From: Neiella litorisoli
GTDB taxonomy: Bacteria; Pseudomonadota; Gammaproteobacteria; Enterobacterales; Neiellaceae
DNA length: 64,000 nt
Reading direction: 5' to 3'
Assembly (NCBI RefSeq): GCF_014773395.1
Contig: NZ_JACXAF010000016.1
Location: 61,154-125,153, forward strand
Positions 54,450-63,960 of the stretch are shown piece after piece; positions within the stretch are counted from its first letter, which is position 1, and each line of letters opens with the position of its first letter. The notes under the pieces were generated by a model. The model was not told the DNA's origin, made no database searches, and saw nothing but the letters and a program-made list of their open reading frames with translations. A program made the position numbers and the translations under genes.

Positions 54450-55124
54450 ATGGGTATTTTTTCACGTTTTGCGGACATCGTGAATTCGAACATCAACGCT
54501 TTGCTGGAGCGAGCGGAAGATCCCGAAAAGATGTTGCGCCTGATCATTCAGGAAATGGAAGACACCTTGGTGGAAGTTCGTTCATCTGCGGCTCGCACTC
54601 TGGCTGACAAAAAAGAGTTAGAGCGCCGCATTGAACGCCTTCGTCAAGAAGCAGAAGAGTGGCAAGGAAAAGCGGAGTTGGCTTTGGCTAAAGAACGCGA
54701 AGACTTGGCTCGCGCTGCGCTTGGTGAGCGGAAGAAGCTCAATGATGCTGCCGACAGCATGAAAGACGAAATGCTGGTGGTTGATGAGAATCTGAACAAA
54801 CTCAAAGAAGAGCTTGAGCAGTTACAAAACAAGCTCAAAGACGCTAAGGCGCGTCAGCAAGCGATGGTGATTCGTTCCAACACGGCCACCTCGAGACTGC
54901 AAGTGAAGCAGCAACTCGATAGTAGTAAGGTGACGGACACGCTGTCTCGATTTGACTCTTACGAGCGCCGTATCGATGATTTAGAGGCTCAGGTTGAAGC
55001 GCATGACTTAGGTCAGCCAAAAAATCTCGCCGACGAATTTGCCGCGCTGGAAGCTGAAGAAAAAATTACCAGTGAGCTGGAGCAGTTGAAAGCCAAAATG
55101 AAGGCTAAATCAGAACAGTCGTAA
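54450..55124 (+). CDS. pspA: Phage shock protein A
   Basis: Peripheral inner-membrane protein of the ESCRT-III superfamily that binds stressed membranes, oligomerises and, when free, inhibits PspF. 224 residues, nearly all helical coiled coil. The N-terminal amphipathic helix MGIFSRFADIVNSNINALLERAEDP, the membrane sensor, is typical, as is the following EKMLRLIIQEMEDTLVEVR. GAGGAGAGAATCAA precedes the ATG. First gene of the sigma-54-dependent pspABC operon. Confidence 0.97.
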   Translation: MGIFSRFADIVNSNINALLERAEDPEKMLRLIIQEMEDTLVEVRSSAARTLADKKELERRIERLRQEAEEWQGKAELALAKEREDLARAALGERKKLNDAADSMKDEMLVVDENLNKLKEELEQLQNKLKDAKARQQAMVIRSNTATSRLQVKQQLDSSKVTDTLSRFDSYERRIDDLEAQVEAHDLGQPKNLADEFAALEAEEKITSELEQLKAKMKAKSEQS

Positions 55125-55146
55125 TAACGAAATTTTGGAGTAACAA

Positions 55147-55389
55147 ATGGATTATGAATTTCTTGCCGCAATGATTGTTGGACCACTATGTCTGTTCCTA
55201 TTGATTGTTGCTCCGATTTGGCTGGTGATGCATTACCGCTCCAAGCGACAAGTTTCGCAGGGGCTAACCGAAGAAGAGTACCGCCAGCTACGGCAACTGG
55301 CGGAACAATCTGAGCAAATGGCTGCTCGTATTCAGACGCTTGAGGCGATTCTGGATTCTGAATCTCCGGATTGGAGGAAAAAAGCATGA
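55147..55389 (+). CDS. pspB: Phage shock protein B
   Basis: 80-residue inner-membrane protein that, with PspC, relays envelope stress to PspA. One N-terminal membrane helix (about 5-28, FLAAMIVGPLCLFLLIVAPIWLV), then a basic segment and a coiled coil with LTEEEYRQLRQLAEQSEQM. The TGA overlaps the pspC ATG (ATGA), indicating translational coupling. Confidence 0.95.
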   Translation: MDYEFLAAMIVGPLCLFLLIVAPIWLVMHYRSKRQVSQGLTEEEYRQLRQLAEQSEQMAARIQTLEAILDSESPDWRKKA

Positions 55390-55778
55390 CAGAGCGCAAA
55401 CGGACACTTTATCGCGATGGCAAAAGAGGCAAGTTTGCCGGGGTTTGTGCCGGCGTTGCCAACTACTTTGGACTGGAGGTTTGGTTAGTTCGGGTATTGA
55501 TGGCCTCCGCTATTATTTTGACCGGCATCTTTGGCTTACCGTTGCTTTGTTACATTGTTGCTTGGTTTGTTTTGGATAAGGCACCAGAGCATCCGCAATT
55601 CGCTGATGAGCCACCTATCGCCGTCAAATCAAATGTTTGGCAAAGCGGTGAGCTACCTGGGCAAGCGCTGCATGATATCAAAGGGCGGTTTGCTGATTTG
55701 GAAGTACGATTGCGCTCACTCGAAGGTCATGTCACATCAAGCGCTTTCCACCTGAAACGAGAAATCGACCAGCTTTAA
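55386..55778 (+). CDS. pspC: Phage shock protein C
   Basis: 130 residues from the ATG at 55386, which overlaps the pspB stop; an earlier start would overlap further without a ribosome site. The PspC domain is visible as RDGKRGKFAGVCAGVANYFGLEVWLVRV, followed by a membrane helix (about 42-66) and a C-terminal cytoplasmic/periplasmic helix ending LKREIDQL. It senses stress with PspB and releases PspF from PspA. No PspD gene follows; the next gene is ycjX. Confidence 0.95.
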   Translation: MTERKRTLYRDGKRGKFAGVCAGVANYFGLEVWLVRVLMASAIILTGIFGLPLLCYIVAWFVLDKAPEHPQFADEPPIAVKSNVWQSGELPGQALHDIKGRFADLEVRLRSLEGHVTSSAFHLKREIDQL

Positions 55779-55785
55779 GTTTGAT

Positions 55786-57192
55786 ATGGAATTCAAAAAA
55801 GCAGCCAAACAAGTTGTTCAATCCGCCAATACCTTTATTGAAAGAGCCCGCAGCCAGCATGTAACGCTGGCTGTTACGGGTTTAAGTCGCAGTGGCAAAA
55901 CCGCCTTTATCACGTCATTAATTAATCAATTGCAACAAGGTAGCAATGCCGAACACATGCCATTGCTTGAAGTTGCGCGGCAGCGACGCTTATTAACGAC
56001 TAAACAAGTAACTCAACCTCATTTAGACGTTGCATCGTTTCGCTACCTTTCCGGTTTGCGCAGCTTATCAGGGCCCGAGCCTCAGTGGCCCAAAGCGACG
56101 GAAACCATCTCTGAGGTGCGCCTTGAGATTACCTTTAAACCGAAACACAAGAGTTGGCTTGGCAATGGCGATTCCAGCAAGTTATTACTAGATATTGTCG
56201 ATTATCCCGGCGAATGGCTGCTTGATTTACCCATGCTGCAAATGGATTTTCAGCAGTGGAGTGAGCAACAGTGGCAGTTGCTGGAGCAATCGCCCCGCGC
56301 CGAAGCGGCAACGGCATGGATTGCCGAGGCTGAAAGCTTGCTAGGCAGAGAGCCTGATGATGATGCCATTCATCAATGTGCTGATCGTTATGCGGTATTA
56401 CTCAAACAATTTAAAGATGAGCTGGGCCTTAGCTTATTGCAGCCAGGCCGAATGTTAATGCCCGGAGAACTGGCAGGCACGCCAGCATTGGCTTTTTTCC
56501 CCATGCCACAACAACGATTGCTCAGTGATCCGGCGAGTCATGCGCTCTGGCAATTGCTAAGCGGCCGCTATGACTATTACGTGAACCACGTTGTGAAAGG
56601 CTTTTTTAAGCGATTTTTCCGTCATTTTGATCGGCAAGTGGTGCTGGTTGATTGTTTGCAGCCGTTGAATGAAGGCGCCGCCCATTTTCGCGAAATGCAG
56701 CAAGCCCTTGAGCAAGTAATGAGTTGTTTTCAGTACGGCAAGCAGCGTTGGTGGCGGCAATTATTTGAACCGAAAATTGATCGCTTGCTGGTGGCGGCGA
56801 CTAAGGCCGATCATGTTACCAATGAACAATTTGACGCCTTAGGCAAATTGTTAGCCGAGCTTTGTCATGCCGCAGAGTCTCAGGCATTGGATCATGATAT
56901 TCAGATCCAGCATCAGCCTCTAGCATCGATCCGAAGCACTCGTTTTGGCCATGTGCAAAAAGGAGCTCAAACGGTGCCTGCATTAAAAGGCAAGCGGTTG
57001 TCTGATGGTAAGTCGATCACGCTGTTTCCTGGACAAGTTCCAGCGGGCTTGCCAAGTCAGGCCTTTTTCAAGCAGCATAGTTTCGACTTTGTTGATTTTG
57101 CGCCACCAACTCGACAAAGCGATTTCGCACCGTTACCCCATATTGGAATGGATAAAGCCATCGAGTTCTTGCTTGGAGATGTATTGAAATGA
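55786..57192 (+). CDS. ycjX: YcjX family P-loop NTPase
   Basis: 468 residues; the P-loop TGLSRSGKTAFITSL (about 31-45) is the YcjX signature, followed by the DIVDYPGEWLLDLPML segment (switch-like DYPG) and LLVAATKADHVT (base-specificity-like TKAD). The family is annotated as an ATPase/GTPase of unknown role and in enterobacteria belongs to the PspF/sigma-54 stress regulon. Seven bases after pspC on the same strand, so very probably in the psp operon. The TGA overlaps the ycjF ATG. Confidence 0.93.
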   Translation: MEFKKAAKQVVQSANTFIERARSQHVTLAVTGLSRSGKTAFITSLINQLQQGSNAEHMPLLEVARQRRLLTTKQVTQPHLDVASFRYLSGLRSLSGPEPQWPKATETISEVRLEITFKPKHKSWLGNGDSSKLLLDIVDYPGEWLLDLPMLQMDFQQWSEQQWQLLEQSPRAEAATAWIAEAESLLGREPDDDAIHQCADRYAVLLKQFKDELGLSLLQPGRMLMPGELAGTPALAFFPMPQQRLLSDPASHALWQLLSGRYDYYVNHVVKGFFKRFFRHFDRQVVLVDCLQPLNEGAAHFREMQQALEQVMSCFQYGKQRWWRQLFEPKIDRLLVAATKADHVTNEQFDALGKLLAELCHAAESQALDHDIQIQHQPLASIRSTRFGHVQKGAQTVPALKGKRLSDGKSITLFPGQVPAGLPSQAFFKQHSFDFVDFAPPTRQSDFAPLPHIGMDKAIEFLLGDVLK

Positions 57193-58301
57193 AGTCGCAA
57201 GGGGATAGCCACCAACAACAGGCCCTGTTTGAAGAAGAGCCCGAATTCTTGGAGCCCCAGCGCGCCGCTCGCGCAGAACCGAAGCAATCAGAATCAGCGG
57301 AAAATGCTGAAACGTTTGAGCCCCAGCAAATCATTGATGATGAGCAGTCGCCTTGGTCTGAACAGGCGATCGAACTGGAATCGACAGCTCCCGATGAGCA
57401 ACCTGCGGTTGAAGATATTCTCCGACCGGCGGCTAAAAGTCATTGGTGGTTAAAGACAATTGCGTTACTCGCCGCAACCATTGTCACCATTGAAGGTGTG
57501 GTGTTGGCTAATTCGGTGTGGCAACAACAGAGTTGGCTGAGTGGCTTATACGCGTTGTTGTTTGTACTATTTTTTGGCGGCTTGTTGGTATTGGCATTTG
57601 CTGAATGGCGTAAGCTGGTGCAATTGAGCCGAACCGAACAGCAGCAAGGAGAGGCGCAGAAAATCATTAATGGTGAGCAGTGCGACGATATTGTTCGTTT
57701 TAGCAAGGCGCTATTGCCTGCCAGTTTGCAACCCGAGTTAAGCGAAGCAACAGAGCAATGGCAAAACCTCATTAATGACAGTCAAAGCGATGCTGATGTG
57801 CTGACACTATACGATTGCTCCGTTGTCAGTGTCTGCGACCAAAAGGCGCTGGCTGTGATCTCCAAGTCATCGTCACAAGTGGCGGCTGTGGTTGCCCTAA
57901 GCCCGCTCGCCGCGCTGGATATGTTTGTGATCGGCTGGCGTAATATTCGCATGATTAACGATGTTGCAGCTTGCTATGGGGTTGAACTTGGCTTTGTCAG
58001 TCGCTTAAAGCTGGTGCGGCTGGTGGTTTACAACCTGATTTATGCCGGCGCCTCAGAATTGACTCTCGATATAGGTTTGCAATCAATTGGCGCTGATTTA
58101 ATGGGCAAAGTATCAGCTCGCGGCGCCCAAGGACTTGGCGCCGGGTTGCTTAGCGCTCGACTTGGCTTGAAAGCCATGCAGTTGTGTCGGCCCCTGCCGT
58201 TCACTTGCGCGGATAGTCGACCGACTCTGAGTACAGTGATGAAGCAGGTTCATTCCTCACTCTCTAAAAAGCTTAAACTGGTCATGACCAAAGAGGCCTG
58301 A
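57189..58301 (+). CDS. ycjF: YcjF family membrane protein
   Basis: 370 residues: a long acidic, Glu/Gln-rich cytoplasmic N-terminus (1 to about 90), two membrane helices (about 93-112 and 117-140), and a C-terminal domain with LSPLAALDMFVIGWRNIRMINDVAACYGVELG, typical of the DUF697/TIGR01620 family. The paired ycjX-ycjF arrangement with ATGA coupling is conserved in the phage-shock regulon; the biochemical role is unknown. Last gene of the inferred pspABC-ycjXF operon. Confidence 0.93.
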   Translation: MKSQGDSHQQQALFEEEPEFLEPQRAARAEPKQSESAENAETFEPQQIIDDEQSPWSEQAIELESTAPDEQPAVEDILRPAAKSHWWLKTIALLAATIVTIEGVVLANSVWQQQSWLSGLYALLFVLFFGGLLVLAFAEWRKLVQLSRTEQQQGEAQKIINGEQCDDIVRFSKALLPASLQPELSEATEQWQNLINDSQSDADVLTLYDCSVVSVCDQKALAVISKSSSQVAAVVALSPLAALDMFVIGWRNIRMINDVAACYGVELGFVSRLKLVRLVVYNLIYAGASELTLDIGLQSIGADLMGKVSARGAQGLGAGLLSARLGLKAMQLCRPLPFTCADSRPTLSTVMKQVHSSLSKKLKLVMTKEA

Positions 58302-58342
58302 TTGGTGTTGCTCGATTTACGCCATGCATACCGCCGTCGCTC

Positions 58343-59239
58343 ATGAATATTGACCATTTAAAACTATTTGTTCGCGTGGCATCGACTCATAATATCACTG
58401 CTGCAGGAGCTGAATTGGGTTTGTCGCCAGCGGTTGCCAGTGCTCACATTGGCAAGCTTGAGCAAAGCTTGGGCGTTCGCTTGATTCACCGCACGACCCG
58501 CAGAGTTTCGCTGACCGAAGAGGGCAAAGCCTTTTTGCCACATGCCCAAGAAGTACTTGCTGGCGTGGAAGCGGCTAAAGCTGCAGTGGGCACCGGTAAA
58601 CTGACGCCGCAGGGGAATCTGCGGATCACTGCTCCGGCTTCATTTGGCCGCATGCACTTGGTGCCGGCATTGGCAGGTTTTTTGGCGCGCTATCCGGATT
58701 TAACCGTTGAGCTGCGAATGTCAGACACCATTGTCGATTTGATTGAAGGCGGCTTTGATGTTGCTATTCGCAACGCCGAGTTAAAAGATTCCACTTTGAT
58801 TGCCCGTAAGCTCGCAACCGACAAGCGAATATTGACGGCATCACCGGCTTATATCGCTGCTCATGGTGAGCCTCGAACACCACAAGATTTGCATCGCCAT
58901 AAATGCATTCATCTGTTAGGGCTGGAGACTTGGTCGTTTACCACAAGCCAAGGCGCTATCCAGATTAAAACCAATGGCGTTTTTAGGACTGACAACGGCG
59001 AGGCGGTGCGAGATGCCTGTGCCGCGGGCTTGGGGATCTCGGTCAACTCAACCTGGTCGGCCTATCAGCATTTGCAACGTGGCGAATTAGTGCAGGTGCT
59101 GAGCGATTATCCGTTGTTATCAGAAACCGCCTTGTGGGCGGTCTACCCAAGCTCTCGATTGGTCGCCCCTAAGGTCAGGGCTTTTGTCGATTACTTTGCC
59201 GACTGTTTCGGTGAGAGTCCATACTGGGACGAGGATTAA
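58343..59239 (+). CDS. LysR family transcriptional regulator
   Basis: 298 residues. Winged helix-turn-helix at residues 1-60 (LKLFVRVASTHNITAAGAELGLSPAVASAHIGKLE), then the ligand-binding domain (about 90-295) with PQGNLRITAPASFGRMHLVPALAGFLARYPDLTVELR and DLIEGGFDVAIRNAEL, which puts it in the CrgA/AaeR-like subgroup. The effector and targets are unknown. It lies 41 bases after ycjF on the same strand and 75 bases before the aminopeptidase; no divergent partner gene exists here. Confidence 0.92.
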   Translation: MNIDHLKLFVRVASTHNITAAGAELGLSPAVASAHIGKLEQSLGVRLIHRTTRRVSLTEEGKAFLPHAQEVLAGVEAAKAAVGTGKLTPQGNLRITAPASFGRMHLVPALAGFLARYPDLTVELRMSDTIVDLIEGGFDVAIRNAELKDSTLIARKLATDKRILTASPAYIAAHGEPRTPQDLHRHKCIHLLGLETWSFTTSQGAIQIKTNGVFRTDNGEAVRDACAAGLGISVNSTWSAYQHLQRGELVQVLSDYPLLSETALWAVYPSSRLVAPKVRAFVDYFADCFGESPYWDED

Positions 59240-59272
59240 AGCCGCATCAGGGGTTTTATCCTCGGCTGTTTT
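59240..59272 (+). terminator. Possible weak terminator after the LysR gene
   Basis: AGCCG and CGGCT can pair around an inner AGG/CCT with a four-base bulge, and GTTTTTAT follows. The structure is imperfect and overlaps the end of the stop codon. Confidence 0.4.
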
Positions 59273-59314
59273 TATGACAGGATCAGCCGGTGTTTTCTTG
59301 TATCAACCTTCATC

Positions 59315-61219
59315 ATGATTAAATCTTTGTTTCCTGCAATGGCCGCATCGCTGTTGCTGGCGTGTTCGCCACCATCGACTAATGACGTTTCTACTCCGTC
59401 GCCATCGGCTTCAAACAATAATTCAGCGGAGCATCCGCAAGTGATGGCTGTAACCGTCAACGAGCGCGATCCGCATTCCTATGGCAACTTCAATGAAGTG
59501 AGATTGAGCCACTTAAATTTGGACTTGGTTGTTGATTTTGAGCGCTCAATACTTAGCGGCACGGTAGAAGTTCAATTTGAACGACTAACAGCTACGGCTA
59601 GCCAATTGATCCTCGATACGCGCGATTTATCTATCGACAAGGTCACGGTGGCCGGAGTACCGGTGCCATTTGCAATGTCGTCAGTTGATGCAAACTTAGG
59701 GCAGGCGCTAGTGATTGAGCTGCCAGAGCAGGCCGATTCTGCTGTTATTCATTATCAAACATCGCCGCAAGCGAGTGGTTTACAATGGCTGACTCCACAG
59801 CAAACAGCCGGCAAGCAGCAGCCGTTTTTGTTCAGCCAAGCGCAAGCAATTCATGCCCGCAGTTTCATTCCACTACAAGACTCACCAAGTGTTCGAGTGA
59901 CGTACAACGCTCGCATTCAAACGGCGCCAGAATTACTCGCGGTGATGAGTGCCAGCAACGATCCGCAAACCGAGCGAGATGGCGATTACCACTTCTCTAT
60001 GCCACAGCCGATTCCGTCGTATTTAATCGCCATTGCTGTTGGCGATTTGCAATTCAAAGCGATGGGGCCTCGGACTGGCGTTTATGCCGAGCCAAGTGTG
60101 TTGGACTCGGCAGTTGCCGAGTTTGAGGATACTGAATCCATGCTAGAGCTGACCGAGCAGCGTTATGGTGCGTATAGCTGGGATCGCTACGATCTGTTGA
60201 TTTTGCCGCCATCGTTTCCATTTGGTGGCATGGAAAACCCACGACTGTCATTTATCACCCCAACGGTCATTGCCGGTGACAAATCCTTGGTTTCGCTGAT
60301 CGCTCATGAGCTGGCTCACTCTTGGTCGGGTAACACAGTCACCAATGCTAGTTGGAGTGACTTGTGGCTCAATGAGGGCTTCACCACCTATTTAACCTAT
60401 CGCATTATGGAATTGCTCTACGGTACCGAGCGTTATGACATGGAAGCCATGTTGGGCTATCAGGATCTGCAATATGATATGAGCGTGATGGAGGCTGCCG
60501 ACACTCGATTATCGATTGATCTGGCTGGTCGCGATCCCGATGAAGTGTTTAGCGATGTTCCCTACGAAAAAGGGGCGTTGTTCCTGCGCGAAATTGAACA
60601 GGAAATCGGCCGAGAAGCGTTTGATGCGTTTTTGCTTGAGTACTTCAATGACTTTGCTTTTAAGAGTCTGGATGCTGCGATGTTCGAAGCCTACATTGAT
60701 GATAAGTTAATCAAACCGTATCAGTTAGATAAAGCGCGAATTGTGCAATGGATCCATCAGCTGGGCTTGCCAGAAGGTCACGCCGTGCCGACATCACCGG
60801 CATTTGATTTGGTTGATGCCGAACGTCAATCTTGGCTACTAGCTGATCGCGCGGCAGCAGAGCTAAATACCAAAGGCTGGGTGGTTCATCAGTGGTTGTA
60901 TTTCCTCAACAATATGCCGGAGCAACTGTCTGAGGCTCAGCTATTCGATTTAGATCAAGCATTTAATCTGACTCAAAGCAGCAATAATGAAATTGCCCAT
61001 AGCTGGTTAATGCTGGTGGTTAAAAATCAATATCAGCCAGGCTACGAACGCCTAGAGAACTACCTGATGTCAATTGGCCGAAATAAACTCGTCGCTCCCT
61101 TGTACCAAGCGCTGAGCAAAACCGAACAGGGCAAAGCATTCGCCAAACGTGTATTCGATCAGGCGAAAGCTGGCTACCATCCATTGACAGTTAAGATTAA
61201 CGAAAAGTTCGTTGAATAA
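59315..61219 (+). CDS. M1 family aminopeptidase, lipoprotein (leukotriene-A4-hydrolase-like)
   Basis: 634 residues with a lipoprotein signal (LLLACSPPS) and a Ser/Pro/Asn-rich tether. The zinc site is HELAH (His331, His335) with the third ligand Glu354 in LWLNEGFTTY, and the exopeptidase motif is FGGMENP. The later YEKGALFLREIE region is typical of the LTA4H-like subgroup, and a C-terminal helical domain is present. It should remove N-terminal residues from peptides in the periplasm. In E. coli ycjF is followed directly by tyrR; here this gene and the LysR gene intervene. Followed by a terminator. Confidence 0.92.
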   Translation: MIKSLFPAMAASLLLACSPPSTNDVSTPSPSASNNNSAEHPQVMAVTVNERDPHSYGNFNEVRLSHLNLDLVVDFERSILSGTVEVQFERLTATASQLILDTRDLSIDKVTVAGVPVPFAMSSVDANLGQALVIELPEQADSAVIHYQTSPQASGLQWLTPQQTAGKQQPFLFSQAQAIHARSFIPLQDSPSVRVTYNARIQTAPELLAVMSASNDPQTERDGDYHFSMPQPIPSYLIAIAVGDLQFKAMGPRTGVYAEPSVLDSAVAEFEDTESMLELTEQRYGAYSWDRYDLLILPPSFPFGGMENPRLSFITPTVIAGDKSLVSLIAHELAHSWSGNTVTNASWSDLWLNEGFTTYLTYRIMELLYGTERYDMEAMLGYQDLQYDMSVMEAADTRLSIDLAGRDPDEVFSDVPYEKGALFLREIEQEIGREAFDAFLLEYFNDFAFKSLDAAMFEAYIDDKLIKPYQLDKARIVQWIHQLGLPEGHAVPTSPAFDLVDAERQSWLLADRAAAELNTKGWVVHQWLYFLNNMPEQLSEAQLFDLDQAFNLTQSSNNEIAHSWLMLVVKNQYQPGYERLENYLMSIGRNKLVAPLYQALSKTEQGKAFAKRVFDQAKAGYHPLTVKINEKFVE

Positions 61220-61232
61220 ACCGACCGCATCC

Positions 61233-61255
61233 AAGCCACCTCCGGGTGGCTTTTC
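61233..61255 (+). terminator. Rho-independent terminator of the aminopeptidase gene
   Basis: Eight-pair stem AAGCCACC/GGTGGCTT with loop TCCG and TTC tail, 14 bases after the stop. Confidence 0.8.
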
Positions 61256-61574
61256 TGTGGCCAAAGGTTTCATCGCTCGCATGATTTAAGCTCTGCTTAT
61301 TCGTAGCGTTAGCTTTACTGCTAAATAGCAATTGCCTGACCGGCGTTGCCGAATAAATCATATAGAGCAATTACTCTTTCGGCTGTATGCTGCTTTGCCA
61401 GTGTCAGTCCATGCCAATTTGCCAAAATTCACGCCGTTAAAAAGCTTGTTCGGCTGGACAGAATTCTTTACATTGGCGGTTTAAATCGTTATTTTTCACG
61501 CCTACTTACCTTAAACGCTTATCCGAGTGGCATGTTGGCTAAATGCTACTCAAAACGGGTTGATTAAACGCGCT
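61256..61574. other. Intergenic region upstream of tyrR
   Basis: About 320 bases, AT-rich. I looked for a TyrR box (TGTAAA-N6-TTTACA) and found only isolated TTTACA and TTTAAA half-like sequences near 61466-61487. An in-frame GTG/ATG extension of tyrR here lacks family sequence. Nothing else is evident. Confidence 0.45.
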
Positions 61575-63140
61575 ATGAGACTTGAAGTCATCTGTGAAGA
61601 TCGTCTGGGTATTGCCGAAGAAATTCTGTCCATCATGGTTAAACATGGGATGAATCTAAAAGGCATCGAAACCGATGTGAACCGCAATATTTTTCTGAAC
61701 TTTCGTCAATTGGAGTTCTCTGAGCTGCAAATGTTGCTGCCAGAAATTCGCCGTATCAAAGGGGTCGAAGATGTCCGTACCGTGCCGTTCACCCCATCGG
61801 AACGTAATACCCACGAGCTGAATACCATTCTTAAGACCCTGCCAGACCCAGTTTTTTCTCTGGACACTCGCGGTCGTATTGTCATGGTAAATGAAGCTGG
61901 AGCCATCGCCCTGCGCAGTCAGTTGGATAAGCTGGAAGGTCAAAGCATCAATCAATTTGTCCATGGCTTCTCATTTCAGCGCTGGTTTGACGATGACGAT
62001 GTCGATGTCCGTAACAGCAAAGTCACTATGAATCAGCGTACCTATTTAGCTGATATTTTGCCGATCCGAGTGGAAAATGAAGAAACGACCGCTGGCCGAC
62101 AGGTATTGGCTGGTGCTGTGTTGCTGATGAAGTCGACCGATCGTTTGGGTGAGCAGGTTCATGCTTACCAAAAGCAAAGTGGTGATGGCTTTGAGCGGAT
62201 TTATGGCCAAAGCCAGCAAATGAAACAAGTTTTAATGCAGGCTCGCAAAATGGCGCAGCTTGACGCGCCATTATTGATTCAGGGCGAAACCGGCACCGGT
62301 AAAGAACTGCTGGCTCGGGCTTGTCATGAATTCAGTTTCCGCGATGGCAAACCTTTTGTTGCGCTAAATTGCGCTTCATTGCCCGACAGTGTTGCCGAGA
62401 GCGAATTGTTCGGCCACGGCGAAAATGCCTTTGAAGGGGCCGGCGATGCCCAGCGAGGTGTGTTGGAAATAGCTGCCGGTGGTACCGTGTTTCTCGATGA
62501 GATTGGCGAAATGTCACCCTCACTGCAGGCCAAGTTCTTACGTTTCTTACAAGATGGAACGTTCCGTCGGGTAGGTGAAGAAGATGAAGTAAAAGTCGAT
62601 GTTCGTATCATCTGTGCAACTCAGAAAGACCTACCTGAAATGGTGCAAGGCGGTAACTTCCGCGAAGATTTGTATTATCGGCTGAATGTCTTGTGCTTAG
62701 TTGTGCCGCCTTTGCGGGAACGTAAATCTGATATTTTGCCGCTTGCAGAACGTTTCATTGAACGTTTTTGCGCTCAAAACGGTCGACCATCGGCCATGAT
62801 TAGTAAGTCTTGCCGAGATTACATGATGCAATACCCATGGCCAGGTAATGTTCGCCAACTTGAAAATGCATTGTATCGCGCCATTAGTTTGCTTGAGGGC
62901 AATGAGTTAACTGCCGAAGATCTGCAGTTACCTTCTTATGCCAGCGGCTCCGGTTATTATGATCAGCCGTTTGAAGGAACACTTGAAGAATCAGTTAAAC
63001 GTTTTGAAAGTAATTTATTGCGCCGCTTGTACCCCTCTTATCCAAGTACCCGCCAGTTGGCTCGTAAACTAGGCGTTTCTCACACTGCAATTGCCAATAA
63101 GTTGCGCGAATACGGCATCAACAAAAAGACCATCACTTGA
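61575..63140 (+). CDS. tyrR: Transcriptional regulator TyrR
   Basis: Aromatic-amino-acid-responsive regulator. The ATG at 61575 (MRLEVICEDRLGIAEEIL) matches the ACT-domain start of the family; 521 residues. ACT (1 to about 75), PAS (about 78-190), AAA+ with Walker A GETGTGKELLARA and Walker B GTVFLDEIGEM, and a Fis-like C-terminal helix-turn-helix (STRQLARKLGVSHTAIANKLREYGI). The sigma-54-contacting GAFTGA is replaced by NAFEGA, as expected for TyrR, which works with sigma-70. The stop overlaps the gmhB start (TGATG). Confidence 0.95.
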   Translation: MRLEVICEDRLGIAEEILSIMVKHGMNLKGIETDVNRNIFLNFRQLEFSELQMLLPEIRRIKGVEDVRTVPFTPSERNTHELNTILKTLPDPVFSLDTRGRIVMVNEAGAIALRSQLDKLEGQSINQFVHGFSFQRWFDDDDVDVRNSKVTMNQRTYLADILPIRVENEETTAGRQVLAGAVLLMKSTDRLGEQVHAYQKQSGDGFERIYGQSQQMKQVLMQARKMAQLDAPLLIQGETGTGKELLARACHEFSFRDGKPFVALNCASLPDSVAESELFGHGENAFEGAGDAQRGVLEIAAGGTVFLDEIGEMSPSLQAKFLRFLQDGTFRRVGEEDEVKVDVRIICATQKDLPEMVQGGNFREDLYYRLNVLCLVVPPLRERKSDILPLAERFIERFCAQNGRPSAMISKSCRDYMMQYPWPGNVRQLENALYRAISLLEGNELTAEDLQLPSYASGSGYYDQPFEGTLEESVKRFESNLLRRLYPSYPSTRQLARKLGVSHTAIANKLREYGINKKTIT

Positions 63141-63712
63141 TGCCATCACTAAAGCCCGCCGTCTTTCTTGATAGAGACGGCGTTATCAATCGCGATACTG
63201 GTTATACCCACAAGCTCGATGAATTAGAGATCCTAGCCGGTGTTGCTGCCGGTTGTCGGCAACTGATAGCAGCTGGATTTGAGCTGATCATTGTGACCAA
63301 CCAGTCTGGCATTGCTCGTGGCCTATACAACGAGCATGACTATCAACAATTCAGTACTGAACTGCTGCGCCAGTTGAACTTGCAAAAAGTTCATTTTTTG
63401 GCCGTTTACTTCTGTCCTCACCATAAAGAAGGCGAAATAGCATCTTATCGTCAGGAGTGTTATTGCCGTAAACCGCAGCCTGGTATGCTACTTCGAGCTG
63501 CCAGCGAACATCCAATCGATTTAACGCAAAGTTATATCATTGGCGACCGCCCATCGGACCTGGAAGCTGGAGAGAATGCCGGCCTCAAAGCGAATGTGTT
63601 GATTGAAACAGGTAAAACCATTACGGCAGAAGGGCAGGCTAAAGCCGATTACGTTGCGGCTAATTTTGTCGCTGCAACTGAGTGGATTTTGACCGATTTC
63701 AACTCTCGCTAA
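63140..63712 (+). CDS. gmhB: D-glycero-beta-D-manno-heptose-1,7-bisphosphate 7-phosphatase
   Basis: HAD phosphatase in ADP-heptose synthesis for the LPS inner core. The ATG at 63140 shares a base with the tyrR stop; 190 residues. HAD motif I is AVFLDRDGVINRD, motif II IIVTNQSGIARG, and motif IV IIGDRPSDLEAGENAG. The zinc-binding loop has CPHH and CYCRKPQPGM. The gene sits immediately upstream of an rRNA operon, as gmhB does at rrnH in E. coli. Confidence 0.95.
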   Translation: MPSLKPAVFLDRDGVINRDTGYTHKLDELEILAGVAAGCRQLIAAGFELIIVTNQSGIARGLYNEHDYQQFSTELLRQLNLQKVHFLAVYFCPHHKEGEIASYRQECYCRKPQPGMLLRAASEHPIDLTQSYIIGDRPSDLEAGENAGLKANVLIETGKTITAEGQAKADYVAANFVAATEWILTDFNSR

Positions 63713-63741
63713 AATAAATGTGATTTTCTTCAAAAAAGCCC

Positions 63742-63769
63742 TTGACCGAATTCGAAGAGTCCCTATAAT
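63742..63769 (+). promoter_or_regulatory. rRNA operon promoter P1
   Basis: TTGACC (63742-63747) and perfect TATAAT (63764-63769), 16-base spacer, with an A-rich UP-like tract just upstream and the GC-rich discriminator GCGCCTCC after it. Confidence 0.88.
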
Positions 63770-63891
63770 GCGCCTCCACTGCTTCGGGGCAACGGCAAAC
63801 TTCTAAAGTTTCAAACTTTCTCGACGCACTCAATCAACCGGCTCTTCAAATATGGATGAGCAGCGATTTGAAAAAAGATTTCAAAAAGCGG

Positions 63892-63919
63892 TTGACACTG
63901 AGAATCGGAAGCGTAATAT
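63892..63919 (+). promoter_or_regulatory. rRNA operon promoter P2
   Basis: Perfect TTGACA (63892-63897) and TAATAT (63914-63919), 16-base spacer, with the same CGCCTCC discriminator as P1 and an A-rich tract upstream. Confidence 0.88.
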
Positions 63920-63960
63920 ACGCCTCCCGCAGCCAAGGGCTGCAGCGCTGAAAAGCGCAT

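Noticed and set aside
61575..63140. Loss of GAFTGA in the regulator before gmhB as a sign of a damaged gene
   Set aside because: TyrR proteins normally lack a working GAFTGA motif because they act with sigma-70.
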